Of a stretch of DNA of 38,373 nucleotides, positions 1-7,750 are shown piece by piece. A program made the position numbers and the translations under genes. Below the pieces are notes generated by a model. The model saw only the letters and a program-made list of their open reading frames with translations, did not search any database and was not told the DNA's origin. The DNA lies in NCBI GenBank assembly GCA_900319695.1, contig ONPN01000046.1, positions 1 to 38,373 on the forward strand, given 5' to 3'. Every line of letters begins with the position of its first letter. Position 1 is the first letter of the stretch. The stretch is from an uncultured Eubacteriales bacterium (GTDB taxonomy: Bacteria; Bacillota; Clostridia; Oscillospirales; Oscillospiraceae).

Positions 1-116
1 CTGATAAAGGCACTTTTTCGCAGATGTACTTTGTGTACCTCAAGAAAAAGTGACGAAATCAGGGCACAAATTTTCCAGGAGATGCCGCAGGCGGATTGTT
101 CGGTGTCGCCTTAAGA
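1..116. repeat. Dispersed repeat, copy A (cut by window edge)
   Basis: Partial copy of a short repeat seen twice more (7418-7579 and 15219-15379). Shared landmarks are a central TACTTTGTGTA(C/T)(C/T)TCAAG at about 29-46 and an end close to ATTGTGCGGTATTGCCT of the third copy (here ATTGTTCGGTGTCGCCT, about 97-113). The left part lies outside the window. No reading frame is credible. It is probably a non-autonomous, MITE-like element. Confidence 0.7.
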
Positions 117-123
117 AAAACAT

Positions 124-155
124 CGCGGTTCCCGGCACGTTTGCCGGGAACCGCG
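124..155. terminator. Bidirectional intrinsic terminator
   Basis: A perfect 13-bp stem (124-136 with 143-155, loop ACGTTT) is flanked by GTTTTTCTT on the plus side and, read on the minus strand, by ATGTTTTTCTT. It lies just after the stop of the minus-strand gene at 182-1192 and would end that transcript. It could also end one entering from the left. Confidence 0.85.
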
Positions 156-181
156 GTTTTTCTTCGGGACAGAGGACAGCA

Positions 182-1192
182 TCAGAAGGTCGGGCACCAT
201 TCCTGCCAGTTCATAGTGTTGCCCTTGACGCGCGATACCAGATCCAGCGTGTCGTCACCGAAATCATAGCTTTCGCACAGCTCGCCGAAGCCGATCTCGT
301 CGCCAAACCAGATATCGCCTTGCTTGAGCAGGACGTGGTAGCTTGAGGCCGGGAGATAGACCTCGGAGGTATCGCCCTGGCGCACATAGAAGCGGGTGTT
401 CAGGTTTTCGTTCTCCACATCGGTGATGATCATCTCAAACGGCCCGCTCTCAGCGGTCGCCCTCACGCAGTTTTTGCCGTAGAAGGGGAAGTTTCTTTCA
501 ATCTCACCCGTTTTCGGTTCCTTGTCCTTGAGCGCGGTTTTGATCTGCGCCATCATCTCGTCGCCCTTCTGGGACGCGTCGCTGTTGGGGTACTCGGCCT
601 GGCAGTCAAGGATCGCCAACGCAGCCTTATAATACTCGCCCGCGTCAAAGAGCTTTTGTGCCTCGTCGATGGCGACCTGCGCGCCTGTGTCCTCTTCTGA
701 CACGATCGCGTCCGCAGCCTTGACCGCTGTCTCAACTGCTGCGTCCAGCACGGCATCCTCGCTCAGCCAGAAGGGCAGCGGGTCCTTTTCACCAATGTCG
801 ATGAGGAGCTGATCCGGGAGTGCGTCTCCGTCGCTGGGGAATTTTGTTGTCATCTTATAATTCTTGGCCCCGGCCGGCAGAGATTTGACGGTTTCATTCG
901 TGAAGAGCTTGGTCTTGAGCTCCATGCCGGAGTCCCCGTAGGTTATGATCAGAGAAGGAGGATCCTCATCCTTCCATTCGGTGATCCCGTCGATGGAGAC
1001 GGAGAGCACAAGCTTGCCGTCCTCGATTTCCATCTTCAGCAATCTGAGGTTCAGCGGCAGCCCGTTTTTCTCCAGATGCAGTTCGGCCAGCGGGGCAGTC
1101 TCCTCGGCGAAGGCGGAGCCGCCAAAGAGCGCGAGCAGGAACGTCAGCAGCAGGAAAAGCGCAGTCAAGCCGCAGGTTTTTTTGTTGTACAT
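182..1192 (-). CDS. Secreted protein with TPR-like segment, function unknown
   Basis: 336 aa. The N-terminus has a Sec signal peptide: basic MYNKK, a hydrophobic stretch at about residues 8-27, and a likely cut after SAFA (around 29), so the mature protein is extracytoplasmic. The middle (about 170-215) holds a helical segment of tetratricopeptide character (AQKLFDAGEYYKAALAIL). The C-terminal 100 residues look beta-rich and contain three cysteines. No catalytic motif is visible. The start at 1192 follows a GGGGG ribosome site and a matching promoter at 1250-1278; a terminator follows the stop. It is monocistronic and divergent from the tat operon. I do not recognise the family. Confidence 0.8.
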   Translation of the reverse strand: MYNKKTCGLTALFLLLTFLLALFGGSAFAEETAPLAELHLEKNGLPLNLRLLKMEIEDGKLVLSVSIDGITEWKDEDPPSLIITYGDSGMELKTKLFTNETVKSLPAGAKNYKMTTKFPSDGDALPDQLLIDIGEKDPLPFWLSEDAVLDAAVETAVKAADAIVSEEDTGAQVAIDEAQKLFDAGEYYKAALAILDCQAEYPNSDASQKGDEMMAQIKTALKDKEPKTGEIERNFPFYGKNCVRATAESGPFEMIITDVENENLNTRFYVRQGDTSEVYLPASSYHVLLKQGDIWFGDEIGFGELCESYDFGDDTLDLVSRVKGNTMNWQEWCPTF

Positions 1193-1249
1193 ATCTGTTG
1201 CCCCCTTTTCATAATGATGTCGATTGTATTCATAATACCTGACGATACT

Positions 1250-1278
1250 ATTATAGTATACCGAGATTACCTTTTCAA
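1250..1278 (-). promoter_or_regulatory. Sigma-A-type promoter of the 182-1192 gene
   Basis: On the minus strand TTGAAA (1273-1278) and TATAAT (1250-1255) are separated by exactly 17 bases. The -10 box ends about 58 bases before the start codon. Confidence 0.75.
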
Positions 1279-1327
1279 TAGGTTGATTTTTATTTGGCGC
1301 TTACCTCTGACAATCATTTCTGGCTCC

Positions 1328-1356
1328 TTGACAGATACCTCAAAAACATGTATTAT
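1328..1356 (+). promoter_or_regulatory. Sigma-A-type promoter of the tat operon
   Basis: TTGACA (1328-1333), a 17-base spacer and TATTAT (1351-1356) lie about 57 bases before the first tat gene. A small GC hairpin (GGGGC/GCCCC) sits in the leader just before the ribosome site. Confidence 0.8.
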
Positions 1357-1412
1357 TCTACTGTTGAATCCGGGGGCGCTTTAGCCCCTTCTGTCGGAAA
1401 GGAGGGCCCTGT

Positions 1413-1856
1413 ATGAAGATCGGCGCCATGGAATTGGTGGTCATCTTTATCGTGGCTTTACTGGTGATCGGCCCGGACAAGCTGCCGCAGTACGCCCGCA
1501 AATTCGGCGCCGCGCTCAAGGAGTTTCGCAAGGCCTCCTCGGGCGTGACCAAGGAGATCCGCGAGAGCGTCATTGACCCGCTGGAGGAGGCGCAGAAACC
1601 TCTGCGCGAGGCGATGGAGCCGCTGGAGGGCATCACCAAGGATCTCAAGAGCGAGCTGACCGGCGTGGAAAAGGAGCTCAAGAACATCGGCAAAACCAAA
1701 CCCACAGAGAAAAAGTCTGTCGCGTCTGTGGAGGAAAACACCCCCGCGGAAGAGGCAAGCCCCGCTGCCGAGGAGGCAGCACCCGTATCCGAACCCGCGC
1801 CCGCACCGGAAACCGGGGCGGAATCAAGCGATAACAAGGGAGGAGAATCCGCATGA
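1413..1856 (+). CDS. tatB: Twin-arginine translocase TatA/TatB-like subunit
   Basis: 147 aa. It has the TatA/B plan: a short N-terminal membrane helix (about residues 6-22, ELVVIFIVALLVIGPDKLP, with the family's GP before the amphipathic helix), an amphipathic helix (about 23-45), a long charged region that could be coiled coil, and an acidic Ala/Pro/Glu-rich tail. The length and the Leu-Pro after the membrane helix suggest a TatB role, but TatA and TatB cannot be told apart surely in Firmicutes. AAGGAGG precedes the ATG. It overlaps the next gene by 4 bases (ATGA). Together with the two following genes it forms a complete Tat set for exporting folded proteins; one clear substrate is coded at 5412-7400. 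Confidence 0.9.
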   Translation: MKIGAMELVVIFIVALLVIGPDKLPQYARKFGAALKEFRKASSGVTKEIRESVIDPLEEAQKPLREAMEPLEGITKDLKSELTGVEKELKNIGKTKPTEKKSVASVEENTPAEEASPAAEEAAPVSEPAPAPETGAESSDNKGGESA

Positions 1857-2074
1857 AAATCGGTATGCAGGAGCTCATTATCATTCTGGTCGTCGTCATC
1901 ATCATTTTCGGGCCCACCCAGATCCCCAAGCTGACCAAGATGTTCGGCAAGAGCGTCAAGAGCTTCAAGGACGGCATGGAAGAGGCTGAGGCCGAAGAGG
2001 TCGCCGAGGGCAAGAAGGCCCCCAAGGCTAAGAAGGCCGAGAAGGACGCCGCTTCCGATGAAGACGAAGGATAA
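1853..2074 (+). CDS. tatA: Twin-arginine translocase subunit TatA
   Basis: 73 aa, the usual size of a small TatA. Residues 6-20 (QELIIILVVVIIIFGP) form the membrane helix, ending in the conserved FGP, followed by an amphipathic helix (IPKLTKMFGKSVKSFKDGM) and a Lys/Glu/Ala tail. TatA oligomers are thought to form the passage for folded cargo. The start overlaps the preceding gene by 4 bases and has GGGAGG upstream. The stop lies inside the tatC reading frame (17-base overlap), so all three are translated as one unit. Confidence 0.92.
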   Translation: MKIGMQELIIILVVVIIIFGPTQIPKLTKMFGKSVKSFKDGMEEAEAEEVAEGKKAPKAKKAEKDAASDEDEG

Positions 2075-2825
2075 GAAAAGCGCGCCCAATCCCGACGGGA
2101 GCATGAGCCTGTCGGGCCACCTCAAGGAGCTGCGCAACCGCATCCTGATCTGCGTGATCCTGCTGGTGGCCATGTTCGCCCTGTGCCTGAGCTTTGCGCC
2201 CCAGATCGTCACCGCGCTGACGGACATGGGCGAGAAGTACGACTACGTCTATGTCTACATTGCGCCGCAGGAGCTGTTCCTGGTGTACATGAACGTGGCG
2301 CTGATCGGCGCGCTGGTGGTCTGCTTTCCGGTGCTGGCCTATCAGGTCTACGCCTTTTGCAGTCCCGGTCTGAGCTCCAAGGAGCGGGTGTATATCTCCG
2401 GCGCGCTGATTGCGGGCGGCCTGTGCTTTCTCGCGGGCGTGGCCTTCGCCTACTTCATCAGCCTGCCCTTCATGCTGCGCTTTCTGATTCAGTTCACGGG
2501 TCAGGTGGACGTCGCCGCCTCCATCAGCATCCAGTCCTATGTCAGCTTTCTGCTGACGGTGTTTGTCATCTTTGGCCTGGTGTTTGAGCTGCCGGTGGTG
2601 TCGGTGCTGCTGACGGGGCTCGGCCTTGTGAAGGCGGAATGGCTGGTCAAGGGCCGCAAGGTCATGGTGGTGCTTATTTTCGTGCTGGCCGCCATCATCA
2701 CCCCGCCGGACATCGTGTCACAGATCATGGTCGCCATCCCGATGCTGGGGCTCTATGAGCTGAGCATCGCGCTCAGCCGCATGGTCGGCAGGGCGCGGAA
2801 GACCGCCGCGGCGGAAGCGGAATAA
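2058..2825 (+). CDS. tatC: Sec-independent protein translocase TatC
   Basis: 255 aa, the normal TatC length. Near the N-terminus it has the hallmark HLKELRNRI (family HLxELRxR, which helps bind the twin-arginine signal), then about six membrane helices through residue 240. Other family landmarks are FxPQE-like APQELFLVYMNVALIGALV and, after helix 3, FAYFISLPFMLRFL. TatC is the signal-peptide receptor. The chosen ATG lies inside the end of tatA, with a weak AAGGA 11 bases upstream; translation is probably coupled. A start at 2103 is possible but would remove only a charged leader. Confidence 0.95.
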   Translation: MKTKDKKSAPNPDGSMSLSGHLKELRNRILICVILLVAMFALCLSFAPQIVTALTDMGEKYDYVYVYIAPQELFLVYMNVALIGALVVCFPVLAYQVYAFCSPGLSSKERVYISGALIAGGLCFLAGVAFAYFISLPFMLRFLIQFTGQVDVAASISIQSYVSFLLTVFVIFGLVFELPVVSVLLTGLGLVKAEWLVKGRKVMVVLIFVLAAIITPPDIVSQIMVAIPMLGLYELSIALSRMVGRARKTAAAEAE

Positions 2826-2837
2826 AGAAAAACATGA

Positions 2838-2880
2838 AAATCAGCCTCGAAGAGACGATTCTTCAAGGCTGATTTCTTTA
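2838..2880. terminator. Bidirectional terminator between tatC and the GT2 gene
   Basis: A 16-bp stem (2838-2853 with 2860-2875, one G-U pair, loop GACGAT) lies between two convergent genes. It is followed by CTTTATATT on the plus side and by a T-rich stretch on the minus side. Confidence 0.8.
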
Positions 2881-2887
2881 TATTCTG

Positions 2888-3826
2888 CTATTTTGTCAGC
2901 ATATCGTAGCGCTCGCGCAGACGGATGAGGGCAAGCTCGAAGTCCTGGCGGTTCTTGTGGAGCATGGTCTGTAAAATCAGACCAGAAAAGATGCTCTGGA
3001 TCATGGCGATGGTGATGAAGCCGCTGACGATCAGGGTCGGGAAGCGGGCGACCAGGCCGGTTTGGAAATACTCGATCAGCACCGGGATAAAGAGGATCGC
3101 CGCGATCACGCCGAGAAACAATCCGAGTATCCCAAAGTACGCAAAGGGCTTGTAGGTGCGGAAGAGTCTTGCGATGGTGCGCAGGACCTTGAAGCCGTCG
3201 GAGTAGGTGTTGAGCTTTGACTCGCTCCCCTCCGGGCGGTCGCGGTACTGGATGACCACGTTTTCGATCTGCATGTTCTTGTCGATGGCGTGCAGGCTCA
3301 TCTCCGTCTCGATCTCAAAGCCGCGGGAGAGCACCGGAAAGCTCTTGACAAAGGCGTAGCTGAAGGCGCGGTAGCCGGTCATAATGTCCCGGATGCCGCT
3401 TTTGAAGAGGGCGTTGATGCTCCAGCGCACCAGACGGTTGCCGAAGTTGTGGAAGGGGCGCTTGTTCTCGGTAAAATAGGTGGCGGAAAGCCTGTCCCCC
3501 ACCACCATGTCGGCCTGGTGGTTCAGCACCGGCTCGACCATCCGGCGGGCAAAGTCGGCGGGATAAGTGTCATCCCCGTCCACCATGAGGTAGCAGCGGG
3601 CGTCGATCTCGCGGAACATGCGGCGGATGACATTGCCCTTCCCCTGCTGGTATTCATGCCGGACGACGGCCCCGGCGCGCGCGGCGATGGCGGCGGTGTC
3701 GTCCTTTGAGTTGTTGTCATAGACGTAGATCACGGCCTCCGGCAGCGCTTTTCGGAAATCCGTGACGACTTTTTCAATGGTGACGGCTTCGTTGTAGCAG
3801 GGGATCAGGACGGCGATCGTATCCAT
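2888..3826 (-). CDS. Membrane-anchored family 2 glycosyltransferase
   Basis: 312 aa. Residues about 4-165 are a GT-A domain of the dolichyl/polyprenyl-phosphate sugar transferase type. The N-terminal IAVLIPCYNEAVTIEKVV, the VYDNNSKDDT nucleotide-binding region and the metal-binding VDGDDTYP (DXD-like) are all present. Residues about 230-285 form two membrane helices, a layout seen in GtrB/DPM1-like enzymes that load a sugar onto a lipid carrier at the inner membrane face. The ATG follows GGGAGG. It is divergent from a polytopic membrane protein (3960-5333). That neighbour could be the partner that uses the lipid-linked sugar, but this is inference. The sugar is unknown. Confidence 0.9.
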   Translation of the reverse strand: MDTIAVLIPCYNEAVTIEKVVTDFRKALPEAVIYVYDNNSKDDTAAIAARAGAVVRHEYQQGKGNVIRRMFREIDARCYLMVDGDDTYPADFARRMVEPVLNHQADMVVGDRLSATYFTENKRPFHNFGNRLVRWSINALFKSGIRDIMTGYRAFSYAFVKSFPVLSRGFEIETEMSLHAIDKNMQIENVVIQYRDRPEGSESKLNTYSDGFKVLRTIARLFRTYKPFAYFGILGLFLGVIAAILFIPVLIEYFQTGLVARFPTLIVSGFITIAMIQSIFSGLILQTMLHKNRQDFELALIRLRERYDMLTK

Positions 3827-3858
3827 GGCGGCCTCCCGTTATTCATATTGTTTTTTTC

Positions 3859-3887
3859 AGTATACCACAGCTTTCCCCGCTCTTCAA
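3859..3887 (-). promoter_or_regulatory. Promoter of the GT2 gene
   Basis: Minus-strand TTGAAG (3882-3887), a 17-base spacer and TATACT (3859-3864). It stands back to back with the plus-strand promoter at 3899-3928, with only 11 bases between the two -35 boxes, so the two genes may be controlled together. Confidence 0.65.
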
Positions 3888-3898
3888 TCACAATCGCC

Positions 3899-3928
3899 TT
3901 GAAAGAGCCCTTTGAGACATGATATAAT
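3899..3928 (+). promoter_or_regulatory. Promoter of the 3960-5333 membrane protein
   Basis: TTGAAA (3899-3904), an 18-base spacer and a perfect TATAAT (3923-3928). The -10 box ends about 31 bases before the start codon. Confidence 0.75.
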
Positions 3929-3959
3929 GTCTTAAACAATCACGTTGGGGAGTAAGACA

Positions 3960-5333
3960 ATGGAGAAACGACATGGAGACAAAGGCTTTTGGACGGCGCT
4001 CGGTCTGGGGCTGCTTGTGTTTTATCTGGGCTTTGCCCTGCTGGACGGCCATGGGCTCTATCCCGACTCTGAGAGCTATATCGGCATGGAGGTCGGGCGG
4101 GAGCCGGTCTACGCCCTGTACCTGGCCCTGTTCCGGCTCTGCTTTGGCAGATTTGGGGAGGGCGCGTGGCTGACCGCCGCGATGCTCGGTCAGAGCATGT
4201 TCGCCGCCTGGGCGGGCTGGTTCTTTGCGCGGCGCTGCGCGGCGCTGTTCGAGCTGCGCCGTTTTGAGAGCGCGGTGATCGCTCTGTGCACGCTGCTGCC
4301 CTCGCTGATGTGCCGCTTCTTTGCCAACCGTCACGCCATGTACAGCACCTCCATCCTGTCGGAGAGCCTGGCCTTTCCCCTGTTCACGGTCTTTTTTATC
4401 GTCCTGCTGTGCTGGGCGCTGGGAGGCAGACGGCGTGAGCTGCTGGGGGCGCTGCTCCTCGCCCTGCTGCTCTACTCGACGCGCAAGCAGATGGTCATTA
4501 CGCTGCCGCTGCTCGTCCTCGCAGGGCTCTGGCGCGGCGTGCGGACGCGGCGCTTCCGGAAAACGGCGCTTATGTCCGTGCTGCTGGCCGCGGCAGTGCT
4601 GATTACGAATGCCTTGCTTGACCGTGGCTATAACTATGCCCTGCGCGGCGAGGCCCTGCGCCACACGGGCGACATGCGCTTTATCTCCACGATGCTGCTC
4701 TACACCGCCGAGGAGGAGGACGCGGCGCTGTTTCCCGACGAGGACACGCGGGCGCTGTTTCTGGAGGTTCTTGACGCCGCAGACGAGAAACAGTACCGGC
4801 AGCGCTATGCACCAACGGACTGGTTCGGCCGCTCGCTCTACTTTATGAACGTCTATGACGGGATTCAATTCCTCTGCCTGCGCGACACCATTGAGGCGAG
4901 GGCGGAAGAGCGCTTCGGGGGCGATGAGCTCGCGATGGCGCTGGAGAAGGATCGGGTTTACACCGCGATCAACGCGGCGCTTCTGCCGGTGAGCGCGGGA
5001 CGGCTGGTCGGTGTGGTGTGCGACAGCTTCCTTGTGGGCCTGGTCTCGACCGTGCTGGCCCAGCGCCGCCTGTTCACGCTGCCGGCGCTCGGACTGTACG
5101 CAGTATTTATTTTGCTGCTCGTCCTGAATATCCGCAGAAAGCGCGAGGGGGAGGCGGCCTTCGGCGCGCTGACGCTGCTGTCCATCCTCGGGAACGTGGC
5201 GCTGGTGTCGCTCACGATCTTCTGTCAGGCGCGCTATACGCTGTACAACATGCCGATGTTCTATGCGGGGGCCTTCCTGTTGCTGCGCGGCACGCTGTCA
5301 AAAAAGACGGGCGTGGATAAAAACGGCAATTGA
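3960..5333 (+). CDS. Polytopic membrane protein, possible lipid-linked-sugar glycosyltransferase (GT-C-like)
   Basis: 457 aa from the ATG at 3960, which has GGGGAG 7 bases upstream; an in-frame TTG at 3945 lacks a ribosome site. About ten hydrophobic segments are seen. After the first is an extracytoplasmic loop with DGHGLYPDSESYIGMEVGRE. Acidic motifs in the first outer loop are typical of GT-C enzymes that use polyprenyl-phosphate sugars, and a loop at about residues 225-320 is soluble and rich in acidic residues. The pairing with a GT2 gene supports that reading, but no family signature is certain. The 3' end carries the -35 box of the next gene across its stop codon. Confidence 0.75.
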   Translation: MEKRHGDKGFWTALGLGLLVFYLGFALLDGHGLYPDSESYIGMEVGREPVYALYLALFRLCFGRFGEGAWLTAAMLGQSMFAAWAGWFFARRCAALFELRRFESAVIALCTLLPSLMCRFFANRHAMYSTSILSESLAFPLFTVFFIVLLCWALGGRRRELLGALLLALLLYSTRKQMVITLPLLVLAGLWRGVRTRRFRKTALMSVLLAAAVLITNALLDRGYNYALRGEALRHTGDMRFISTMLLYTAEEEDAALFPDEDTRALFLEVLDAADEKQYRQRYAPTDWFGRSLYFMNVYDGIQFLCLRDTIEARAEERFGGDELAMALEKDRVYTAINAALLPVSAGRLVGVVCDSFLVGLVSTVLAQRRLFTLPALGLYAVFILLLVLNIRRKREGEAAFGALTLLSILGNVALVSLTIFCQARYTLYNMPMFYAGAFLLLRGTLSKKTGVDKNGN

Positions 5334-5358
5334 CGGCTCGTCTGCAATCCTGTATAAT
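5330..5358 (+). promoter_or_regulatory. Promoter of the Tat-exported flavoprotein
   Basis: TTGACG (5330-5335) overlaps the stop codon of the preceding gene. A 17-base spacer and TATAAT (5353-5358) follow. The gene therefore has its own strong-looking promoter. Confidence 0.8.
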
Positions 5359-5411
5359 AGTTGAGTCAGGTGCGATAAACATCAATTTTTGAATGAAAGA
5401 AGGAGATTCCT

Positions 5412-7400
5412 ATGGGCAAGAACATTTCCCGCAGAGATTTTCTGAAGGGCGCTCTGGCCGGTTCCGCGGCTGTCGCGCTCAGCTCCGTCGCAGGCGTCAC
5501 CGCCTTTGCCGACGACGCGAAGGCCCTCTACACCCCCGGCACTTACACCGCTTCCGCCAAGGGCATCGCGAGCGACGTCAAGGTCACCATGGAGTTCAGC
5601 GAGACTGAGATCCTCAGTGTTGTGATCGATTCCTCCGGCGAGACCCCCGACATCGGCGGCAAGGCCGGCCCTCTTCTCGAGAAGGCCGTTCTTGAGGCCC
5701 AGAGCCCCGACATCGACGCCGTCTCCGGCGCGACCGTCACCACCGACGCGGTCAAGAAGGCCGTCGCGGACTGCATCTCCCAGGCCAGCGGCAAGGCCGT
5801 CGTTGTCCAGGAGGCCGCCCCCGTTGTCTCCGACTGGCTGGGCCAGGCTCCCGAGGTCGCCGAGAGCGACATCACCGAGACCGTGGACACCGAGGTTCTG
5901 GTCGTCGGCTGCGGCACGGGCGGCTGGATCGCCGCGATGACCGCCGCCGAGGAGGGCGCGAAGGTTCTGGTCGTTGAGAAGGCCGAGACCCCCACCAAGA
6001 TCAAGGAAGACATCGGCGCCATCGACTCCAAGCTCCAGCTTGCGAGCTTTGAGGAGTTCCCCGAGTTCAAGATCGACAAGACCGAAGCTATGCTCGAGAT
6101 CGTCCGCTACGCCAGCGGCTACGCCGACTCCGATCTGATCAAAGTCTGGGAGGACAACTCCGGCGAGCTGGTTGACTGGCTGACCGATATTCTTGAGGGC
6201 ACGGGCCACTGGTTCATGCAGTTTGAGGGCGGCGTCGGCAACCTGGAGCACCCCGATCACACCAAGGCCTACGCCACCGGCCACAGCCCCCATCCCACCG
6301 AGGACAAGCCCGCCGACGTCGATCTCAACTCCGACATGACAGAGTTTGTGACCAGCCGCGGCGGTGAGATCCGCTGCAAGACCAGCCTTGTCAAGCTCGA
6401 GCAGGACGCGGACGGCAAGGTCACCGGCATCATCGCCCAGGATATGGACGACAGCCACTACATCCGCATCAACGCCTCCAAGGGCGTCATCATGGCCACC
6501 GGCGGCTACGCCAGCAACGGCGACATGATGCTGGCTCTCCAGCCCCAGACCATGAAGATGAAGATCAACGTGCCGATGGGCTCCAAGTCCGACGGCGCAG
6601 GTATCAAGGCCATGCTGTGGGCCGGGGCCGAGATGGATCCCTGCCACGCCTCCATGATGTTCAACCGCTGCTCCTGCCTGCCCACCGAGACCGCAGGCTA
6701 CAAGACCAACGGCAAGTGGTACTGGTTCGGCGAGCAGCCCTTCCTTAAGGTCAACCTCAACGGCGACCGCTTCTGCAACGAGTCCGGCCCCTACGAGTTC
6801 ATGCTGCACTCTATGTACATGCAGCCCAAGCACACCTACGTCGACATCTTTGACGCCAACTGCAAGCAGTATGCCGAGCAGTTTGACGAGGTCGGCTGCT
6901 GCCGTCTCTTCCCCTTCCCCAACGGTGCGATTTCCAACCGGCCCTTCGACGTGTGCTGGAAGGATATGACCGAGGGCGAGAACTCCCACCTGGCGCTCGG
7001 CTATCTGCAGAAGGCCGACACCATTGCGGAGCTCGCCGAGAAGCTGAACATCCCCGCCGACGAGCTGGAGAAGACCGTCGCCCGCTACAATGTCCTCTGC
7101 GCCAAGGGCGTGGACGAGGACTACGGCAAGCCCGCCCACCGCATGACCCCGGTGGACACCGCTCCCTTCTACGGCATCCGCACCGGTGCCTGGCATCTGA
7201 CCACCCTTGACGGCTGCCGCATCAACACCGACATGCAGGTCATCCGGGAGGACGGCACCCCCATCGAGGGCCTGTACGCCACCGGCGACTGCACCGGCGG
7301 CTTCTTCGCCAACAACTACCCCAACCTCTTCACCGGTCTCGCCTGCGGCCGCACCATGACCTTCGGTCGCCGCGCCGCCAAGATCGTCGCGAAGAAGTAA
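5412..7400 (+). CDS. Tat-exported FMN/FAD flavoprotein reductase, flavocytochrome-c/fumarate-reductase superfamily
   Basis: 662 aa. Residues 1-33 are a twin-arginine signal (SRRDFLKG, then a hydrophobic stretch ending AFA). Residues about 38-125 are an FMN-binding domain with SGATVT at 105-110, where the last Thr is the expected site of covalent FMN. Residues about 160-655 are an FAD_binding_2 domain with the dinucleotide motif GCGTGG (166-171) and a C-terminal GLYATGDCTGG. Relatives use FMN and FAD to pass electrons to an organic acceptor such as fumarate, urocanate or other enoates. The usual HGxNRLGGN-type segment is replaced by FFANNYPNLFTGLACGR, so fumarate should not be assumed. AGGAG precedes the ATG. 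It has its own promoter and a terminator downstream; the substrate is unknown. Confidence 0.92.
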   Translation: MGKNISRRDFLKGALAGSAAVALSSVAGVTAFADDAKALYTPGTYTASAKGIASDVKVTMEFSETEILSVVIDSSGETPDIGGKAGPLLEKAVLEAQSPDIDAVSGATVTTDAVKKAVADCISQASGKAVVVQEAAPVVSDWLGQAPEVAESDITETVDTEVLVVGCGTGGWIAAMTAAEEGAKVLVVEKAETPTKIKEDIGAIDSKLQLASFEEFPEFKIDKTEAMLEIVRYASGYADSDLIKVWEDNSGELVDWLTDILEGTGHWFMQFEGGVGNLEHPDHTKAYATGHSPHPTEDKPADVDLNSDMTEFVTSRGGEIRCKTSLVKLEQDADGKVTGIIAQDMDDSHYIRINASKGVIMATGGYASNGDMMLALQPQTMKMKINVPMGSKSDGAGIKAMLWAGAEMDPCHASMMFNRCSCLPTETAGYKTNGKWYWFGEQPFLKVNLNGDRFCNESGPYEFMLHSMYMQPKHTYVDIFDANCKQYAEQFDEVGCCRLFPFPNGAISNRPFDVCWKDMTEGENSHLALGYLQKADTIAELAEKLNIPADELEKTVARYNVLCAKGVDEDYGKPAHRMTPVDTAPFYGIRTGAWHLTTLDGCRINTDMQVIREDGTPIEGLYATGDCTGGFFANNYPNLFTGLACGRTMTFGRRAAKIVAKK

Positions 7401-7417
7401 TCCTGGTTTTTCCCTTG

Positions 7418-7579
7418 AGTAAACGCTGATTAATACGCCTTCGGCGCCTGTCGGCAAATCTTCCCCAGCTCTGCGTTACAAAAACTTGAAATACACAAAG
7501 TATTCCTGCGTTTTTGTGCCTTGATCTGATAAAGATTTGTTCGACATTCGCTCTCGCCGTATTTAATCATCGTTTACTT
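7418..7579. repeat. Dispersed repeat, copy B
   Basis: About 162 bp bounded by an imperfect inverted repeat (AGTAAACGCTGATTAATACG at the left, CGTATTTAATCATCGTTTACT at the right). Read on the minus strand it has the order seen in copy C: CGGCGAGAGCGAAT, then ATACTTTGTGTATTTCAAG, then GGCGCCGAAGGCG. It sits between the flavoprotein stop and its terminator. No protein is coded. Confidence 0.75.
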
Positions 7580-7613
7580 GAATCCGGCGCCGAAAGGCGT
7601 CGGATTCTTTTTA
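7580..7613 (+). terminator. Intrinsic terminator after the flavoprotein gene
   Basis: A 12-bp stem (GAATCCGGCGCC with GGCGTCGGATTC, one G-U pair, GAAA loop) is followed directly by TTTTTATT. It ends the transcript before the nrfA promoter. Confidence 0.85.
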
Positions 7614-7661
7614 TTATACTATATTGCTAAAAAAGAGCTCTGTTTTTCGGCAACAATATGC

Positions 7662-7690
7662 TTGCAAAAATAAACAAAATACAATATTAT
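7662..7690 (+). promoter_or_regulatory. Promoter of the FMN-NrfA gene
   Basis: TTGCAA (7662-7667), a 17-base AT-rich spacer and TATTAT (7685-7690). A leader of about 55 bases follows. I see no clear Fnr or Rex palindrome. Confidence 0.65.
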
Positions 7691-7750
7691 ATAGATGTAT
7701 CCCTGCGCCCATTTGAGGTTTACAGGAATGTATGAGAACAGGAGAACATC

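Noticed and set aside
5382-7457. 691-codon open frame on the minus strand opposite the flavoprotein
   Set aside because: It is rich in Gly, Val, Leu and Asp in a pattern that mirrors GC-rich coding on the plus strand. It has no domain, no proper start and covers a clear gene.
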